Source: Actinomycetes bacterium (GTDB lineage: Bacteria > Actinomycetota > Acidimicrobiia > Acidimicrobiales > Palsa-688). Taken from it: a stretch of DNA of 55,437 nt. How positions within the stretch are numbered: the stretch's first letter is position 1; every line of letters starts with the position of its first letter. The stretch covers positions 1 through 55,437 of the forward strand of contig JAJZIY010000016.1 in the NCBI GenBank assembly GCA_021828475.1. The letters are read 5' to 3'. A program made the position numbers and the translations under genes. Shown here in pieces: positions 28,041-37,636 of the stretch. Under the pieces are notes generated by a model that saw nothing but the letters and a program-made list of their open reading frames with translations, searched no databases and was not told where the DNA came from.

Positions 28041-28712
28041 GTGAGCGTCTCCCCCCAGCTGCCGGGCATATTCCACGCCCTGGAGCCGGTCCTTCGCAAC
28101 TACGGCTATCTGGCCGTGGGCGGCCTCGTGCTCCTCGAGGACTTCGGTGTCCCCGCGCCGGGCGAGACGGTGCTGATCGCAGCGGCCATCTATGCGGGGG
28201 CGGGACGGCTCAACGTGGTCATCGTCGCCCTCGTCGCCTTCGTAGCCGCCGTGATCGGTGACAACATCGGGTACCTGATCGGCCGGCTGGGCGGTCGCGC
28301 CCTGGCGCTGCGCTGGGGCAGGTACGTGTTCCTGACGCCGAAGCGCCTCGACGGGGCGCAGGAGTTCTTCACCCGCCACGGCGGCAAGGTGGTGACGATC
28401 GCACGGTTCATAGAGGGGCTCCGGCAGGCCAACGGCATCATCGCCGGGATCTCGGACATGCCGTGGTCCACCAGGTTCCTGCCTCTCAACGCCCTCGGGG
28501 CCGCCCTCTGGGTCGGCCTGTGGACCACCGTCGGCTACACCGCCGGGAGCAACATCAACTCCGTCTACCACGATCTGGTCCGCTACGAGCTGTACTTCGG
28601 CGCGGTCGTGGCGGTGGTGTTCGTCGCCTTCGTGACCCACCGGGTCCTCTCGCGTCGCCGCAACGACCGGGGCCGGACGCCGGTGGTTGACGAGGTGGCG
28701 GAGCAGGGGTGA
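28041..28712 (+). CDS. DedA/SNARE-associated (VTT) family membrane protein
   Basis: Protein of 223 residues starting at GTG 28041; the longer frame upstream overlaps purN and is not coding. Motifs are LLEDFGVPAPGETVLIAAAIYAG, split around a re-entrant helix, GDNIGYLIGRLGG, FTRHGGKVVTIARFIEGLRQANGIIAG shown in parts, and several membrane helices (about 20-45, 52-75, 140-165, 185-205). DedA proteins take part in lipid flipping and membrane homeostasis; the Glu and Arg residues needed for function are present. It is followed by a hairpin and then the uronate isomerase gene. Confidence 0.88.
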   Translation: MSVSPQLPGIFHALEPVLRNYGYLAVGGLVLLEDFGVPAPGETVLIAAAIYAGAGRLNVVIVALVAFVAAVIGDNIGYLIGRLGGRALALRWGRYVFLTPKRLDGAQEFFTRHGGKVVTIARFIEGLRQANGIIAGISDMPWSTRFLPLNALGAALWVGLWTTVGYTAGSNINSVYHDLVRYELYFGAVVAVVFVAFVTHRVLSRRRNDRGRTPVVDEVAEQG

Positions 28713-28720
28713 GTGGCCGA

Positions 28721-28750
28721 GGACCGCTGAGCCGCCCTCGCAGGCGGTCC
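28721..28750 (+). terminator. Hairpin after dedA
   Basis: 7-bp stem GGACCGC/GCGGTCC with a 16-nt loop, no T tract. Confidence 0.35.
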
Positions 28751-28792
28751 ACGGTCCCAGGCCGGCACCGTTGCAGGGGGTAACCTTCGCCC

Positions 28793-30244
28793 GTGGGCGA
28801 TCAGCAGGGCCCGGTGACGGCCTTTCCTCATCCTGACCGGCTCCTGCCGGCCGACCCCGCCACCAGGGCGGTTGCCCGCGAGCTCTACGAGGCGGTGGCG
28901 GGCCTGCCCATCCTCTCGCCTCACGGCCACGTCGACGCCGGCATCCTCCTGCGCGACGAGCCGTACGCCGGGCCGGTGGAGCTGCTGGTGCGGCCCGACC
29001 ACTATGTCCTGCGCCTGCTCCACGCCCAGGGCATCCCCCTCGAGGAGCTCGGCGTGCCCGTGCTGGATGGGGCGGCGCAGGTCGGATGGCCCGACGCTGG
29101 CACCCCCCGCAACGTCTGGCGGTTGCTCTGCCGGCACTGGCCGGTGTTCCGGGGCACCGTGATGCGCCTGTGGCTGGAGCACGAGCTGGCCGACCTGTTC
29201 GGCATCCGCGAGCCCCTCGGGGAGGAGACGGCGGACGACACCTACGACCTGATAGCGAGCCGGCTCGCGGAGCCCGGTATGCGCCCACGTGCCCTCTACA
29301 GGCACTTCGGCCTCGAGGTCCTCGCCACCACGGACTCCCCCCTCGACGACCTCGCCGCCCACCGTGCCCTGCGGGACGACCCGAGCTGGGACGGGCGGGT
29401 GGTGCCCACCTTCCGCCCCGACGCGCTCGCGGACCCGGGGCACGTCCGCGACTGGGGGAAGCTCGTCGAGCGCCTCGGCGCAGTCTCGGGCATCTCGACC
29501 GCCTCCTACAGCGGGTACATCGCAGCGCTCGAGTCACGCAGGGAGGCGTTCCGTGCCCTGGGGGCCACGGCCACCGACCACGGCCACTGGACCGCCGACG
29601 CCGTGGGCCTCAGCGACTGGGAAGCGTCGCGGCTCTACGACCGCCTGCGTTCGGGCCGGCGGGACCAGGGTGACGAGGCCGCTTTCGCCTCCCACATGCT
29701 GATGGAGATGGCGCGCATGTCGGCCGACGACGGCCTCGTGATGCAGTTGCACCCCGGTGTCGACCGCGGCCACGACACGCCGTCCCTGGTCCGCTTCGGC
29801 CCGGACATGGGGGCGGACTTCCCGGTCCCCACGGCTTTCACGTCCGCTTTGGCCAGCCTGCTCGGCCGCTTCGGGTCCCACCCCGCCTTCCGGCTGGTGG
29901 CCTTCACCGTCGACGAGACGACATTCTCCCGGGAGCTGGCACCGATGGCCAGTTACTACCCGGCCCTGTGGCTCGGTGCGCCGTGGTGGTTCCTCGACGC
30001 CCCCGACTCCATGAACCGGTTCTGGTCGGCGGTCACCGAGACGGCCGGCTTCTCCAAGTCGGCTGGTTTCGTCGACGACACCAGGGCTTACTGTTCGGTG
30101 CCGGCCCGCCACGACCTGGCTCGTAGGGCTCACTGCTCCTTCCTCGCCCGCCTGGTGGTCGAGCACCGCCTGGACGGTCAGGACGCCCTCGACCTCGCAG
30201 CCGACTTCGCGTACCACCTGCCCAAGTCGGTCTTCCGGCTGTAG
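28793..30244 (+). CDS. uxaC: Uronate (glucuronate) isomerase
   Basis: Protein of 483 residues of the amidohydrolase-fold uronate isomerase family, which interconverts glucuronate and fructuronate. The metal-binding HGH (ILSPHGHVDAG), TDSPLDDL, MQLHPGVDRGHD, and C-terminal LAPMASYYPALWLGAPWWF and KSAGFVDDTRAYCS are all present. Starts at GTG 28793, with AGGGGG about 15 bp upstream. No other hexuronate genes (uxaA, uxaB, kdgK) are nearby, so it acts alone in the window or serves a different sugar acid. It is followed by an 8-bp stem hairpin. Confidence 0.9.
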   Translation: MGDQQGPVTAFPHPDRLLPADPATRAVARELYEAVAGLPILSPHGHVDAGILLRDEPYAGPVELLVRPDHYVLRLLHAQGIPLEELGVPVLDGAAQVGWPDAGTPRNVWRLLCRHWPVFRGTVMRLWLEHELADLFGIREPLGEETADDTYDLIASRLAEPGMRPRALYRHFGLEVLATTDSPLDDLAAHRALRDDPSWDGRVVPTFRPDALADPGHVRDWGKLVERLGAVSGISTASYSGYIAALESRREAFRALGATATDHGHWTADAVGLSDWEASRLYDRLRSGRRDQGDEAAFASHMLMEMARMSADDGLVMQLHPGVDRGHDTPSLVRFGPDMGADFPVPTAFTSALASLLGRFGSHPAFRLVAFTVDETTFSRELAPMASYYPALWLGAPWWFLDAPDSMNRFWSAVTETAGFSKSAGFVDDTRAYCSVPARHDLARRAHCSFLARLVVEHRLDGQDALDLAADFAYHLPKSVFRL

Positions 30245-30246
30245 CG

Positions 30247-30282
30247 GGCCGGGATGGGCTCGGGCCCCCCCGTGTCCCGGCC
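30247..30282 (+). terminator. Hairpin after uxaC
   Basis: 8-bp stem GGCCGGGA/TCCCGGCC with a 20-nt loop that itself contains a GGGC/GCCC pairing; no T tract. Confidence 0.4.
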
Positions 30283-30425
30283 GGCTCGGCCTGTGGCGTC
30301 GCAGGTCCGGCCAGCGAGAGCTTCGCCGTTTGCGCGCGCAGCCCTGGTGGTGGCTGAGATCCGGCCGGCGGCCGCCGATCTGATCTGTCGGCGGGGCCCG
30401 GCGCCGGCGCCCCCCTGGAGGCCGA

Positions 30426-31637
30426 GTGGCAAAGATGAGCAAGTTCATGGTCGCCCGCCAGCCAGTGTTCGACGTCCACCTGCGGGTGGTCGGTTACGAG
30501 CTGCTCTTCCGGGGTGCTGCACCCGGAGGTGGAGGCGACGCCATGACCGCCGACGTCCTGGTGCGCGCCTGCCTCGACATCGGGCTGGCAAGCCTGGTCG
30601 GGGACAAGCTCGCCTTCTTGAACACGACGCGCTCGTACCTCGTGGGCGACAACGAGATCCCCTTCCCTCCGCGCCAGACGGTCCTCGACATCGTCGAGGA
30701 GGTGCCCGGTGACCCCGACGTCGTCGCAGGCTGCCGCCGCCTTGCCCAAAACGGCTACACCTTGGCAGCCGACGGTCGTCTGCGGGACTCCTACGACCCG
30801 TTGCTCGAGCTGGTCTCCATGATAAAGATCGACGTCAGCGAGCTGTCGGCGGACCAGTTGCGGGCCGCCGCGATCTACTGCTCCGCCTACGGGTCGCGGC
30901 TCGTGGCCAAGAGGGTCGAGTCGCGCGAGCAGCTGAAGGCGTGCCAGGACCTCGGTTTCGACCTCTTCCAGGGCTACCTGCTGTCCCGGCCCGAGGTACT
31001 GGAGGGCAGGGCCATCTCGCCGAGCCGGCTGGCCTGCCTGCGCATACTCGAGCGGACGTGCGACCCGGCCGTCTCCGCCAAGGAGATCGAGGACATCGTG
31101 AAGGGCGACGCCGCCCTCAGCTACCGCTTCCTGCGCATGGCAGGCGCCGGAGCAGCCCGCGGCTTGTCGCGGCGGCTCAGTTCGGTGCGTGAGGGCGTGG
31201 TCCTCGTCGGCCAGCGCCGCTTGCGGGCCTGGGTCTCGCTCATGATGCTGGCAGACGACACCAGCGAGGGAGACGACGAGCAACTGGTCATGGCCATGAC
31301 GAGGGCCAAGATGGCCGAACTGGTGGCCGAGCGGCTCTTCCCGGCCCTCGCCGAGCAGGCTTTCACCGCAGGCTTGGTGTCCGCCCTGGACATCCTCCTC
31401 GGCGTCTCCCTCGAGGTCGTCGTCGGCGGCCTGGCCCTGACCTCCGAGGTCCAGGACGCAGTCCTCGGGCGTACCGGCCTGCTCGGCCCGGTCGTCGCAG
31501 ATGTCGTGGCCTGGGAGGTCGGTGCCGGCCACGCGACGAGCGGTATCGCGGACAGCGCCGCCGACACGTGCTACCTGAAGGCTCTCGGCTGGGCTCGCGA
31601 TCTGTGCGCCACATTGGAGCAGAGCAGGGCCGACTGA
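30426..31637 (+). CDS. EAL-HDOD signalling protein (YuxH-like)
   Basis: Protein of 403 residues. The N-terminal EAL-type domain (about 5-200) begins FMVARQPVFDVHLRVVGYELLFRG, split here as ARQPVFD and GYELLFR; the catalytic EAL triad is replaced by ELL, and most metal-binding residues seen in active c-di-GMP phosphodiesterases are missing, so it is likely a non-enzymatic binder. FDLFQGYLLSRPE is the conserved domain end. The C-terminal HDOD domain (about 210-390) is of the signalling type. GTG 30426 follows GGAG by 5 bp; ATG 30435 is an alternative. Single gene with no obvious partner nearby. Confidence 0.83.
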   Translation: MAKMSKFMVARQPVFDVHLRVVGYELLFRGAAPGGGGDAMTADVLVRACLDIGLASLVGDKLAFLNTTRSYLVGDNEIPFPPRQTVLDIVEEVPGDPDVVAGCRRLAQNGYTLAADGRLRDSYDPLLELVSMIKIDVSELSADQLRAAAIYCSAYGSRLVAKRVESREQLKACQDLGFDLFQGYLLSRPEVLEGRAISPSRLACLRILERTCDPAVSAKEIEDIVKGDAALSYRFLRMAGAGAARGLSRRLSSVREGVVLVGQRRLRAWVSLMMLADDTSEGDDEQLVMAMTRAKMAELVAERLFPALAEQAFTAGLVSALDILLGVSLEVVVGGLALTSEVQDAVLGRTGLLGPVVADVVAWEVGAGHATSGIADSAADTCYLKALGWARDLCATLEQSRAD

Positions 31638-31734
31638 GCGCCCGCGGGGCGTTGCGGGAGCCCTGTACCGCGAGGTGGGCGACCCGCCGCGCATGTCGGG
31701 CACGTGATCGGGAGGGGGGAAGCGGCTGGCGCTG

Positions 31735-32154
31735 TCAGCGCGGGCGCGTGCGGCCGCCCTGCTTGAGGGCGCCGGGTGGCAGTCCCGGACGGTAGCCGCC
31801 GCTCTTGCCGCTCTTGCGTTGACGCGAAGTGGCGCGCCTCAGCTCCCGGCCCATCGCCTGGGCGTCCTCGACTTCCTGGTTGGCCTTGATGGCTTCCTCG
31901 AACTTCTTGGCGCGGTCGTACTTTGGGACCCGCGAGAGGTACCGGGCCACTTCGGTCAGGCCCTCCGGTAGCGGCCGGCCCTTTTCCCGGGACTTGTCGA
32001 TGTACTTGAGCATCCGGCGGATGTACCAGCGCCTCAGCAGGGGCACGGTCATGAACTTGCGACCGATGGCGTCCCGCAGCCGGCGCTTCTTCCTGGCCTT
32101 GCCGGCGCCCTGCCTGTCCGGGCTGCCACCCTGCTTGGTCGCGCTCTGCTTCAC
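31735..32154 (-). CDS. Small strongly basic hypothetical protein
   Basis: Protein of 139 residues from GTG 32154. It is rich in Lys and Arg (KARKKRRLRDAIGRKF, RRWYIRRMLKYIDKSREKG, LRRATSRQRKSGKSGG) with a middle helical part LPEGLTEVARYLSRVPKYDR. The charge pattern suggests nucleic acid or ribosome contact, but I do not recognise a family and no motif proves it. It stands alone between the EAL-HDOD gene, convergent, and the lacI-type gene, divergent. The conserved-looking core and codon bias support coding. Confidence 0.6.
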   Translation of the reverse strand: MKQSATKQGGSPDRQGAGKARKKRRLRDAIGRKFMTVPLLRRWYIRRMLKYIDKSREKGRPLPEGLTEVARYLSRVPKYDRAKKFEEAIKANQEVEDAQAMGRELRRATSRQRKSGKSGGYRPGLPPGALKQGGRTRPR

Positions 32155-32280
32155 ACTGCCCAGCCTAATGGGGATCGCGACCCCGGTCTCTCCCGCGGCT
32201 GCTCCTCATGACCCGGCCAGCGGCACGGCTGTCCTCGACCCGCCGCCGGGCTGCCCGTACCCGCAACTGAAGGGTGCCCC

Positions 32281-32309
32281 TTGACGCCGAAAGGGCGGAT
32301 CGTTAACAT
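32281..32309 (+). promoter_or_regulatory. Promoter of the LacI-type regulator gene
   Basis: TTGACG (32281-32286), a 17-bp spacer and TAACAT (32304-32309), a near-consensus sigma-70 promoter. The predicted start near 32316 falls in the inverted repeat at 32315-32328. Confidence 0.65.
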
Positions 32310-32314
32310 GACCG

Positions 32315-32328
32315 TCTACACCTGTAGA
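32315..32328. promoter_or_regulatory. Inverted repeat operator, probable autoregulation site
   Basis: TCTACA-CC-TGTAGA, a 14-bp inverted repeat overlapping the predicted transcription start of the LacI-type gene. LacI-family proteins usually bind such sites in their own promoters. I did not find a second exact copy upstream of the transporter genes. Confidence 0.55.
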
Positions 32329-32348
32329 TGCGAGGTAGGGGGCGAGGG

Positions 32349-33434
32349 ATGGTCACCCGTGATGACGTCGCCGGTCGTGCCGGCACCTCATCTGCTGTCG
32401 TGAGCTACGTGGTCAACGGCGGCCCGAGGAAGGTTTCGGCCGCCACCCGGTCCAAAGTCCTGCGAGCCATCGAGGATCTCGGTTACCGTCCCAACGGTCT
32501 TGCTCGCGCGCTGCGGACGCAGAAGACCTACACCATCGGCTTGGTCGTGCCGGACAACGTCAACCCCTTCTTCGCCCAACTGGCCAAGGCGGTCGAGGAG
32601 GCGGCATTTGCCCAGGGATATGTGCTCCTGCTGGGCAATTCGAGCCAGGACGACACCCGGCAGGCCGCTTACGTGCGGACATTTCTCGAGCGCCAGGTAG
32701 ACGGCGTGATACTCATCGCAGAGTCGGACATAGGCCAACCCGCTCTTCCCGGGCGGACCGCCAGTGCCCTGCAGGGCGCCAGCACCCCGCTGGTGCTGCT
32801 GGACCGGCACCCGTCGGACCTGTGGGCGCCCTCGCTGACCGTCGACAACGAGGGGGGAGCCTATATGGCTACCCGCCACCTGCTCGAGCACGGCCATGCC
32901 GAGGTCGTCTGTTTGGCCGGTCCCACCAACCTGCACCCCGCACAGGAGAGGACCCAGGGTTGGCGTCGAGCCCTGCGCGAAGCCGGCATGAGACCCAAGA
33001 CAAAGTCGCTGGCTCGGAGCCGCTTCCGCCGGGACGAGGGTTACGTGGCTGCCCGGGAGCTTTTCACAGGGCGTTCGCGGCCGACGGCGATCTTCGCCCA
33101 GAGCGACGAACAGGCGATAGGCGTCCTGCGATGGGCGCACGAAACCGGAGTGCGCGTCCCCGAGGACGTGGCCCTGGTGTCGTTCGACGGCATCGCCGAG
33201 TCTGCCTACACCAACCCGCCCCTGTCCACGGTCGCCCAACCCATCGAAGAGCTCGGCCGCAGGACGGTCGAGCTCGTCCTCGCTCCTCAACCAGGTCCCG
33301 CAGGCAGCCCGGCGCCCGAGCCCGAGTGCCTGCCGGTCCGCCTCGTGGTCAGGCGCACCTGTGGCTGCGCCGGGGAAGAGCAGGACGGTTATGCAGCCGC
33401 GGCGGTCGCCCCTGCGCCCGGACGGCCATCATGA
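32349..33434 (+). CDS. LacI-family transcriptional regulator of the nucleoside island
   Basis: Protein of 361 residues from ATG 32349, with the purine-rich GGTAGGGGGCGAGGG upstream; an in-frame ATG at 32328 lies within the operator and is less likely. The N-terminal helix-turn-helix (MVTRDDVAGRAGTSSAVVSY in part) and hinge helix (YRPNGLARALRT) are intact. The C-terminal sugar-binding fold (about 55-330) has NPFF, DGVIL, FDGIAESAYTNPPLSTV, and a C-terminal CGC motif. It is followed by the nucleoside transporter and salvage genes in the same direction, so it probably responds to a nucleoside or ribose and represses them. Its own transcript ends at a hairpin. Confidence 0.92.
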   Translation: MVTRDDVAGRAGTSSAVVSYVVNGGPRKVSAATRSKVLRAIEDLGYRPNGLARALRTQKTYTIGLVVPDNVNPFFAQLAKAVEEAAFAQGYVLLLGNSSQDDTRQAAYVRTFLERQVDGVILIAESDIGQPALPGRTASALQGASTPLVLLDRHPSDLWAPSLTVDNEGGAYMATRHLLEHGHAEVVCLAGPTNLHPAQERTQGWRRALREAGMRPKTKSLARSRFRRDEGYVAARELFTGRSRPTAIFAQSDEQAIGVLRWAHETGVRVPEDVALVSFDGIAESAYTNPPLSTVAQPIEELGRRTVELVLAPQPGPAGSPAPEPECLPVRLVVRRTCGCAGEEQDGYAAAAVAPAPGRPS

Positions 33435-33435
33435 C

Positions 33436-33480
33436 GGGCGTCGCCGCCACCCTGGAGGCGCCGGCGTGCAGGCGACGCCC
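33436..33480 (+). terminator. Terminator hairpin after the LacI-type gene
   Basis: Perfect 10-bp stem GGGCGTCGCC/GGCGACGCCC with a 25-nt structured loop, 2 bp after the stop codon. It separates the regulator transcript from the transporter operon. The 140 bp that follow include CCCCCGGC/GCCGGGGG and GCGCTC/GAGCGC pairings (33543-33595) and probably hold the transporter promoter and a structured leader. Confidence 0.5.
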
Positions 33481-33623
33481 ACGGGTGCACCACGGTGTGC
33501 CCCAGCCAAGAGACTGGTGGCACCGCATTTCAAGAAAGCAACCCCCGGCTGGGGCCTGATGGCACCCAGTACTGCGCTCGTGGGAGCGCCGGGGGCAAAC
33601 CAAGAAGAAAGAGAGGAACCCTA

Positions 33624-34679
33624 ATGGGGCACAAGCCCAGATTCAAGAAATCGGCTCGTATCGGGGCCGCCTTGGCCGCCATGACAAGTCTCGTTGCTGC
33701 CTGGGGAATCCCGGCGACGGCGGCGAGCACCAAGACTTTCAAGGTTGCCTATATGGTACCTGGCAACCTGGGCGACCTCGGCTTCTTCGACAGTGGCGAA
33801 AAGGGGATCACTTGGGCCCACCAGCGCCTCGGTGCGATCGTGAAGACGGTGCAGGGCACCACGGACACCTCACAGTGGACCCCGGACCTGAAGGCTGTCA
33901 GCGGGCAGGGTTACAACGTCGTGGTCACGGGCTCGAGCCAGGTGGCCCAGGACCTGCAAGCTGTGGCCAAGCAGTTCCCAGCGCAGCACTACATAATGTT
34001 CGACGACGACGTCGCCGCCCCGAACGTTGCCAGCATCGTCTACCTGCAGAACGACGGCGCCTTCCTGGCAGGTGTGCTCAGCGCGTTGGTCACCACCCAT
34101 ACCAAGCAGTTCCCCTTGTCCAAGGGTTCTGACGTCGTCGGCATCGTCGGCGGCATGAACATACCGGTCATACGCGACTTCGTCGTCGGCTTCGTCAAGG
34201 GCGCCCACGTGGTGAACCCCAAGATCAAGGTGCTCACGAGCTACGTGGGCAGCTTCACGGACCCCCAGACCGGTTACAACCAGGCAATCGAGATGTACAA
34301 CCAGGGTGCCGACGCCATCTTTGCGGCCGCCGGCGGCTCCGGTCTCGGCGTGCTCAAGGCCTCGGCCCATGTCAACCGCTACTCGATCGGCGTGGACTCC
34401 AACCAGAACGGCCTCTACCCGAAGAACGTCCTGGCAAGCGACCTGAAGAACGTGGACGTCTCGGTGTTCGACCTGCTGAAGCTGGCCAAAGCCGGCACTC
34501 TCAAGTACAACCACCAGTACGTGTACGGCCTGTCGAACAACGGCATCGCCTTGCTGCTCAACAACAAGCTGGTCCCCAAGTCCATCTCGAACGCCCTGGC
34601 CGCGTACAGCGCCAAGGTCACCTCCGGCAAGGTGAACGTGCCCTGCGTGCCCCCCTACTGCCTCTCGGCAAGCAAATAG
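33624..34679 (+). CDS. BMP-family nucleoside-binding protein of the ABC transporter
   Basis: Secreted substrate-binding protein of 351 residues. An N-terminal Sec signal (basic start, hydrophobic [17 protein letters not shown], cleavage near ATAAS) lacks a lipobox cysteine, so it is not an obvious lipoprotein. The mature part matches the BMP/PnrA fold: [80 protein letters not shown] and IGVDSNQNG. Homologues bind purine and pyrimidine nucleosides. ATG 33624 follows GAGAGG by 7 bp. It is the first gene of the transporter-salvage operon. Bound ligand is inferred from the salvage genes. Confidence 0.9.
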   Translation: MGHKPRFKKSARIGAALAAMTSLVAAWGIPATAASTKTFKVAYMVPGNLGDLGFFDSGEKGITWAHQRLGAIVKTVQGTTDTSQWTPDLKAVSGQGYNVVVTGSSQVAQDLQAVAKQFPAQHYIMFDDDVAAPNVASIVYLQNDGAFLAGVLSALVTTHTKQFPLSKGSDVVGIVGGMNIPVIRDFVVGFVKGAHVVNPKIKVLTSYVGSFTDPQTGYNQAIEMYNQGADAIFAAAGGSGLGVLKASAHVNRYSIGVDSNQNGLYPKNVLASDLKNVDVSVFDLLKLAKAGTLKYNHQYVYGLSNNGIALLLNNKLVPKSISNALAAYSAKVTSGKVNVPCVPPYCLSASK

Positions 34680-34731
34680 GCAAAACAAGTACACGGCCGG
34701 CAATTACTACCAGGGGCTCCATCTCAGGGAC

Positions 34732-37635
34732 ATGACCGACTCTGTCAATTCTGCAACCGAGGCGCCGCCGGCCCTTAGAACGGTCGGTATCACCAAGAGG
34801 TTCGGCCCCACTGTTGCCAACGCGGGCGTGGACCTCTCCATCAACCACGGAGAGGTCCACGCTCTGGTGGGCGAGAACGGCGCCGGCAAGACCACCCTGA
34901 TGAGCATCTGCTTCGGGTTGCTCGCACCTGACGGTGGCAGGATCGAGATAGACGGACGCCCCGTGACCATCACCAGTCCGATAGTCGCCCGCAGCCACGG
35001 CATGGGCATGGTCCACCAGCATTTCAAGCTCGTCCCCGGCCTCACCGTCGTGGACAACATCTTCCTCGGCGACGAGATCACGGTCGGGCCGGGTGCTCTG
35101 AACCGCCGTCAGATGACCGACAAGGTGCGGGCTGTTTCGGAACGATACGGGCTCGACGTGCCCCTCAACGTCAAAGTGAGCGACCTGGCGGTCGGCATCC
35201 GCCAGCGGGTCGAGATCCTGAAGGCGCTCACCTTCGACGCCCGCATCATCATCCTCGACGAGCCCACCGGCGTGCTGAGGCCCCAGGAGGCGGAGCAGCT
35301 GTTCGGCATCCTGAGGTCCTTCGCTGCCGAAGGCAGGGCCGTCGTCTTCATCAGCCACAAGCTCGGTGAAGTCAAGCAAGTGGCCGATCGGTTCACTGTC
35401 CTGAGAGACGGGCGGGCGGTCACGACCGGTGGCACGGCCGACGTCTCTGAGGCGGAGATAGCCCATCTCATGGTGGGACGCGAGGTGAGCCTTTCCCGGG
35501 TCGAGGCGCCGCGGGCCCTGGCCGGTGCGCAGACCGTCCTCGAGGTCGAGGACCTGCTGGTCGTTGGCGACCGGGGCCAGACTGCGGTCAATGGCGTCAG
35601 CCTGCAGCTGAAGGCAGGCGAGATCTGCGGAGTTGCAGGAGTCGAAGGCAACGGCCAGACCGAGCTCGTCGAGGCTCTTGCCGCCACCCGCCAGGCGTCG
35701 GGCGGGCGGGTTTCCATCGGCGGGGTCGACGTCACGTCCGCCGGCGTGGCCGAGCGCAGGGCCATTGGTCTGTCGCACATACCCGAGGACAGGCTGGCAG
35801 TGGGCATCTCCCCTCGGCTGAGCATCCAGGACAATGTCACGGCGGGCTTCTTCGACAGCGCGCTGTTCTCCCGCGGCCTGGTGAGACGTGCCCTGGCCAC
35901 CGGCTTCGCCGCCACAGTGGTCGAGAAGTTCGACGTCAGGGCCTCGGGGCCGGGAGCGGTCATCGGCCAGCTGTCCGGGGGCAACATGCAAAAGGTGATC
36001 GTGGCTCGCGAGCTGGAGGCCCGTCCCAAAGTGCTCCTGGCGGCCCAACCGACGCGCGGGCTCGACATCGGGGCCACGGAGTTCGTCCATAGCCGGCTGA
36101 GGGCAGCGCGCCACAACGGCGCCGCAGTCCTCCTGGTATCCGCAGACCTGAGCGAGCTCCTGAGCCTCGCCGACCGGATAGTGGTCATGTACCGGGGCGA
36201 GATCGTGGGCGAGTTCCCGCCCGAGGAGGGCAAGGTCAGCGATATCGGTATGGCGATGGCGGGGGTCGGAGCGGGCGGCCAGCGGGGCACGGACGGCGCC
36301 AGGACAGCCCCGGCCGTCGCTGCCGACCTGCCCGCCAAGGCGCGCTCGAGACCGGTCGAGACCGGGCCCGACCGGCAGCTGGGTGCCTGGAAGGCGCAGC
36401 GGTGGCGGATCCCGCTCGAGGCCACGGAGCCCGGCGAGGCGACCCGCAGCCAGAGCCGAAGCTGGGGACAACGCAGGAAGGCGATGGTCGATCGCGCCCG
36501 GGCCGGCGTCCGGCGCTCGGCGCCGAACGTGGCGCAGCCCGCCGTGGCCGTCGTGCTGGCCCTGCTCGTGGGGATGGTGATCATCACCTCCATCGGCCAG
36601 AACCCGTTCTCCGCTTACAAGTACTTCCTTCTCAGCAGTTTCAACGGCGTCAACAACTTCGGCAACATGGTCGTGCAGCTGACGCCCCTGCTGTTCGTGG
36701 CCGCCTCGGTGATCATCTCCTTCCGCGCCGGGATATTCAACGTCGGGGCCGAGGGCCAGCTCTACGTGGGGGGCTTCGCAGGTGTGCTTGTCGCTGTCAC
36801 TTTCAAGTCCGTGCCCGGCCCGCTGCTCATATTCCTGGCCATGCTTGCCGGTGCGCTGGCGGGAGCGATCTGGGCAGTTCTGCCGGCGGTACTGCTGGCG
36901 GCGTGGGACGTCAACATCGTCGTCAGCACCCTCATGTTCAACTACATCGCCCAGTACCTGACGACCCTGCTCGTGACCGGCCCCTTCCTGGACCGTCAGG
37001 CCGGGGCGGCGGAGACGAACCTGGTGGCTCCCCAGGCCCACCTGCCCACCATTCTCGGTAGCTCGGGAGCCACCATCGGGGTGCTGATCGGGCTGGGCAC
37101 GCTCCTCGTGGTGTCCCTCGTGCTGCGGACGACCCGGTGGGGCCTGCAGGTACGGCTGCTGGGCGACAGCCCGCGCTTCGCCCGCTACATCGGTGTCGAG
37201 GTGAAGCGGCGCACGATCGAGGTGATGGCTGTCTCGGGCGCCATAGCCGGCATGGCCGGCGTGGTCTCGTGCCTCGGCGTCAACTTCCGCTTCCTGCAGG
37301 GTTTCGACGGCGGCATCGGTTACGGGTGGCTCGGCCTCACCGTGGCGATGCTCGGGTGGTTGAGCCCACTCGGTGCGGTGGTGGCGGGCGTTGTCTACGC
37401 CTGCCTCGAGGCCGGCGCCGGGATCATGCAGGTGAACACGCAGGTGCCGCTCTCGCTAATCGACATCCTCGAGGGCATCGTCGTCATCTTCATGACTGCG
37501 GCTGGGCTCCTGGCGCTGTTCCAGCGTCGGCGGCGCCCCCGTCCGGGTACGGAAGTGCAAGCACGCCAGCAGTCGGAAGGCGCTGGGACGGCCGAGCCGG
37601 CGGCCCTGGTGACCCGGCTCGGGGCAGGAGGCTGA
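34732..37635 (+). CDS. Nucleoside ABC transporter: ATPase and permease fused in one protein
   Basis: A 967-residue protein. The first nucleotide-binding domain (about 15-250) has Walker [10 protein letters not shown] at 47-55, signature LAVGIRQR, and Walker [12 protein letters not shown]. The second (about 265-510) has the altered Walker [10 protein letters not shown], usual for the sugar/nucleoside import class, and a normal signature [10 protein letters not shown] charged linker (about 516-600) leads to a complete BMP-type permease (about 600-940) with [15 protein letters not shown] and [20 protein letters not shown]. In most bacteria the tandem ATPase and the permease are separate genes. 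ATG 34732 is 52 bp after the binding protein gene. The reading frame is continuous, with no sign of frameshift. Confidence 0.92.
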   Translation: MTDSVNSATEAPPALRTVGITKRFGPTVANAGVDLSINHGEVHALVGENGAGKTTLMSICFGLLAPDGGRIEIDGRPVTITSPIVARSHGMGMVHQHFKLVPGLTVVDNIFLGDEITVGPGALNRRQMTDKVRAVSERYGLDVPLNVKVSDLAVGIRQRVEILKALTFDARIIILDEPTGVLRPQEAEQLFGILRSFAAEGRAVVFISHKLGEVKQVADRFTVLRDGRAVTTGGTADVSEAEIAHLMVGREVSLSRVEAPRALAGAQTVLEVEDLLVVGDRGQTAVNGVSLQLKAGEICGVAGVEGNGQTELVEALAATRQASGGRVSIGGVDVTSAGVAERRAIGLSHIPEDRLAVGISPRLSIQDNVTAGFFDSALFSRGLVRRALATGFAATVVEKFDVRASGPGAVIGQLSGGNMQKVIVARELEARPKVLLAAQPTRGLDIGATEFVHSRLRAARHNGAAVLLVSADLSELLSLADRIVVMYRGEIVGEFPPEEGKVSDIGMAMAGVGAGGQRGTDGARTAPAVAADLPAKARSRPVETGPDRQLGAWKAQRWRIPLEATEPGEATRSQSRSWGQRRKAMVDRARAGVRRSAPNVAQPAVAVVLALLVGMVIITSIGQNPFSAYKYFLLSSFNGVNNFGNMVVQLTPLLFVAASVIISFRAGIFNVGAEGQLYVGGFAGVLVAVTFKSVPGPLLIFLAMLAGALAGAIWAVLPAVLLAAWDVNIVVSTLMFNYIAQYLTTLLVTGPFLDRQAGAAETNLVAPQAHLPTILGSSGATIGVLIGLGTLLVVSLVLRTTRWGLQVRLLGDSPRFARYIGVEVKRRTIEVMAVSGAIAGMAGVVSCLGVNFRFLQGFDGGIGYGWLGLTVAMLGWLSPLGAVVAGVVYACLEAGAGIMQVNTQVPLSLIDILEGIVVIFMTAAGLLALFQRRRRPRPGTEVQARQQSEGAGTAEPAALVTRLGAGG

Positions 37636-37636
37636 A

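Noticed and set aside
33588..33623. GGGCAAACC-like string resembling part of a c-di-GMP riboswitch
   Set aside because: The rest of the c-di-GMP consensus, including the GACGCAAAGCC segment, is missing and the space is too short.
34618..37041. 807-codon open frame opposite the nucleoside ABC gene
   Set aside because: Antisense shadow; the plus strand has clear Walker and signature motifs and membrane segments.
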